DNA of 5,989 bases from Dokdonella_A sp039926025 (GTDB lineage Bacteria > Pseudomonadota > Gammaproteobacteria > Xanthomonadales > Rhodanobacteraceae): contig JBDSXV010000035.1 of the NCBI GenBank assembly GCA_039926025.1, forward strand, positions 1 to 5,989. Reading direction: 5' to 3'. Below the pieces are notes generated by a model. The model had not been told where the DNA came from, did no database searches, and saw only the letters and a list, made by a program, of their open reading frames with translations. Positions 5,919 to 5,989 of the stretch are shown here, piece after piece (the stretch's first letter is position 1; every line of letters starts with the position of its first letter). Both the position numbers and the translations under genes were made by a program.

Positions 5919-5989
5919 GCGTTCGAATCAGCTGCGTGCGGGAAGGGATCTTGTCACAAGGGTAGAGCGTGCTGTGCGTCAAGGCAAAG
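5919..5989 (-). other. Short region upstream of pilR; possible end of an upstream gene
   Basis: Reading toward pilR, one frame stops at 5981-5979 after two visible codons and another at 5956-5954 after eleven codons (LCLDAQHALPL). Either could be the C-terminus of an upstream gene such as pilS, but too little is visible to decide. The bases just before the pilR ATG contain no strong Shine-Dalgarno sequence, which may mean translational coupling or weak initiation. Confidence 0.3.

Noticed and set aside
5383..5982. 199-codon minus-strand frame overlapping the start of pilR, considered as an upstream gene end
   Set aside because: It continues out of frame through the pilR receiver domain with Arg/His-rich composition and shows none of the histidine kinase motifs expected of PilS.

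Overview
The window is a type IV pilus locus, with every supported gene on the minus strand. It is GC-rich. The pilin leader and PilA N-terminus, an NtrC-type PilR, a TfpX/TfpZ-type pilin accessory protein and a near-consensus sigma-54 promoter together suggest a gammaproteobacterium. Xanthomonadales/Lysobacterales is my best guess from pilin style and composition; this is inference, not a database match.

Layout in the direction of transcription (right to left): (1) 5989-5919, a short leader that may hold the very end of an upstream gene, where pilS would be expected but cannot be identified. (2) 5918-4494, pilR, a complete sigma-54-dependent response regulator. (3) 4493-4351, a 143-base gap with a GC-rich hairpin just after pilR and a weak promoter candidate. 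(4) 4350-3610, a TfpX/TfpZ-family membrane accessory protein, best started at the ATG at 4350. (5) 3534-523, a 1003-residue membrane protein fusing a duplicated multi-helix membrane module to a spermidine-synthase-like Rossmann domain and a C-terminal helical region. (6) 522-221, an intergenic region with the pilA promoter and repeated TGTC motifs. (7) 220-1, the 5' part of pilA, which continues past the window edge.

Likely circuit: PilR, presumably phosphorylated by a PilS outside the window, activates sigma-54 RNA polymerase at the promoter at 345-361 to make the major pilin. The TfpX/TfpZ protein would assist that pilin in the inner membrane. The large fused protein has no established pilus role. 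Its position between the accessory gene and the pilin, with an altered aminopropyltransferase active site, is the most interesting open question here. I found no mobile elements, CRISPR arrays, tRNA or rRNA genes.
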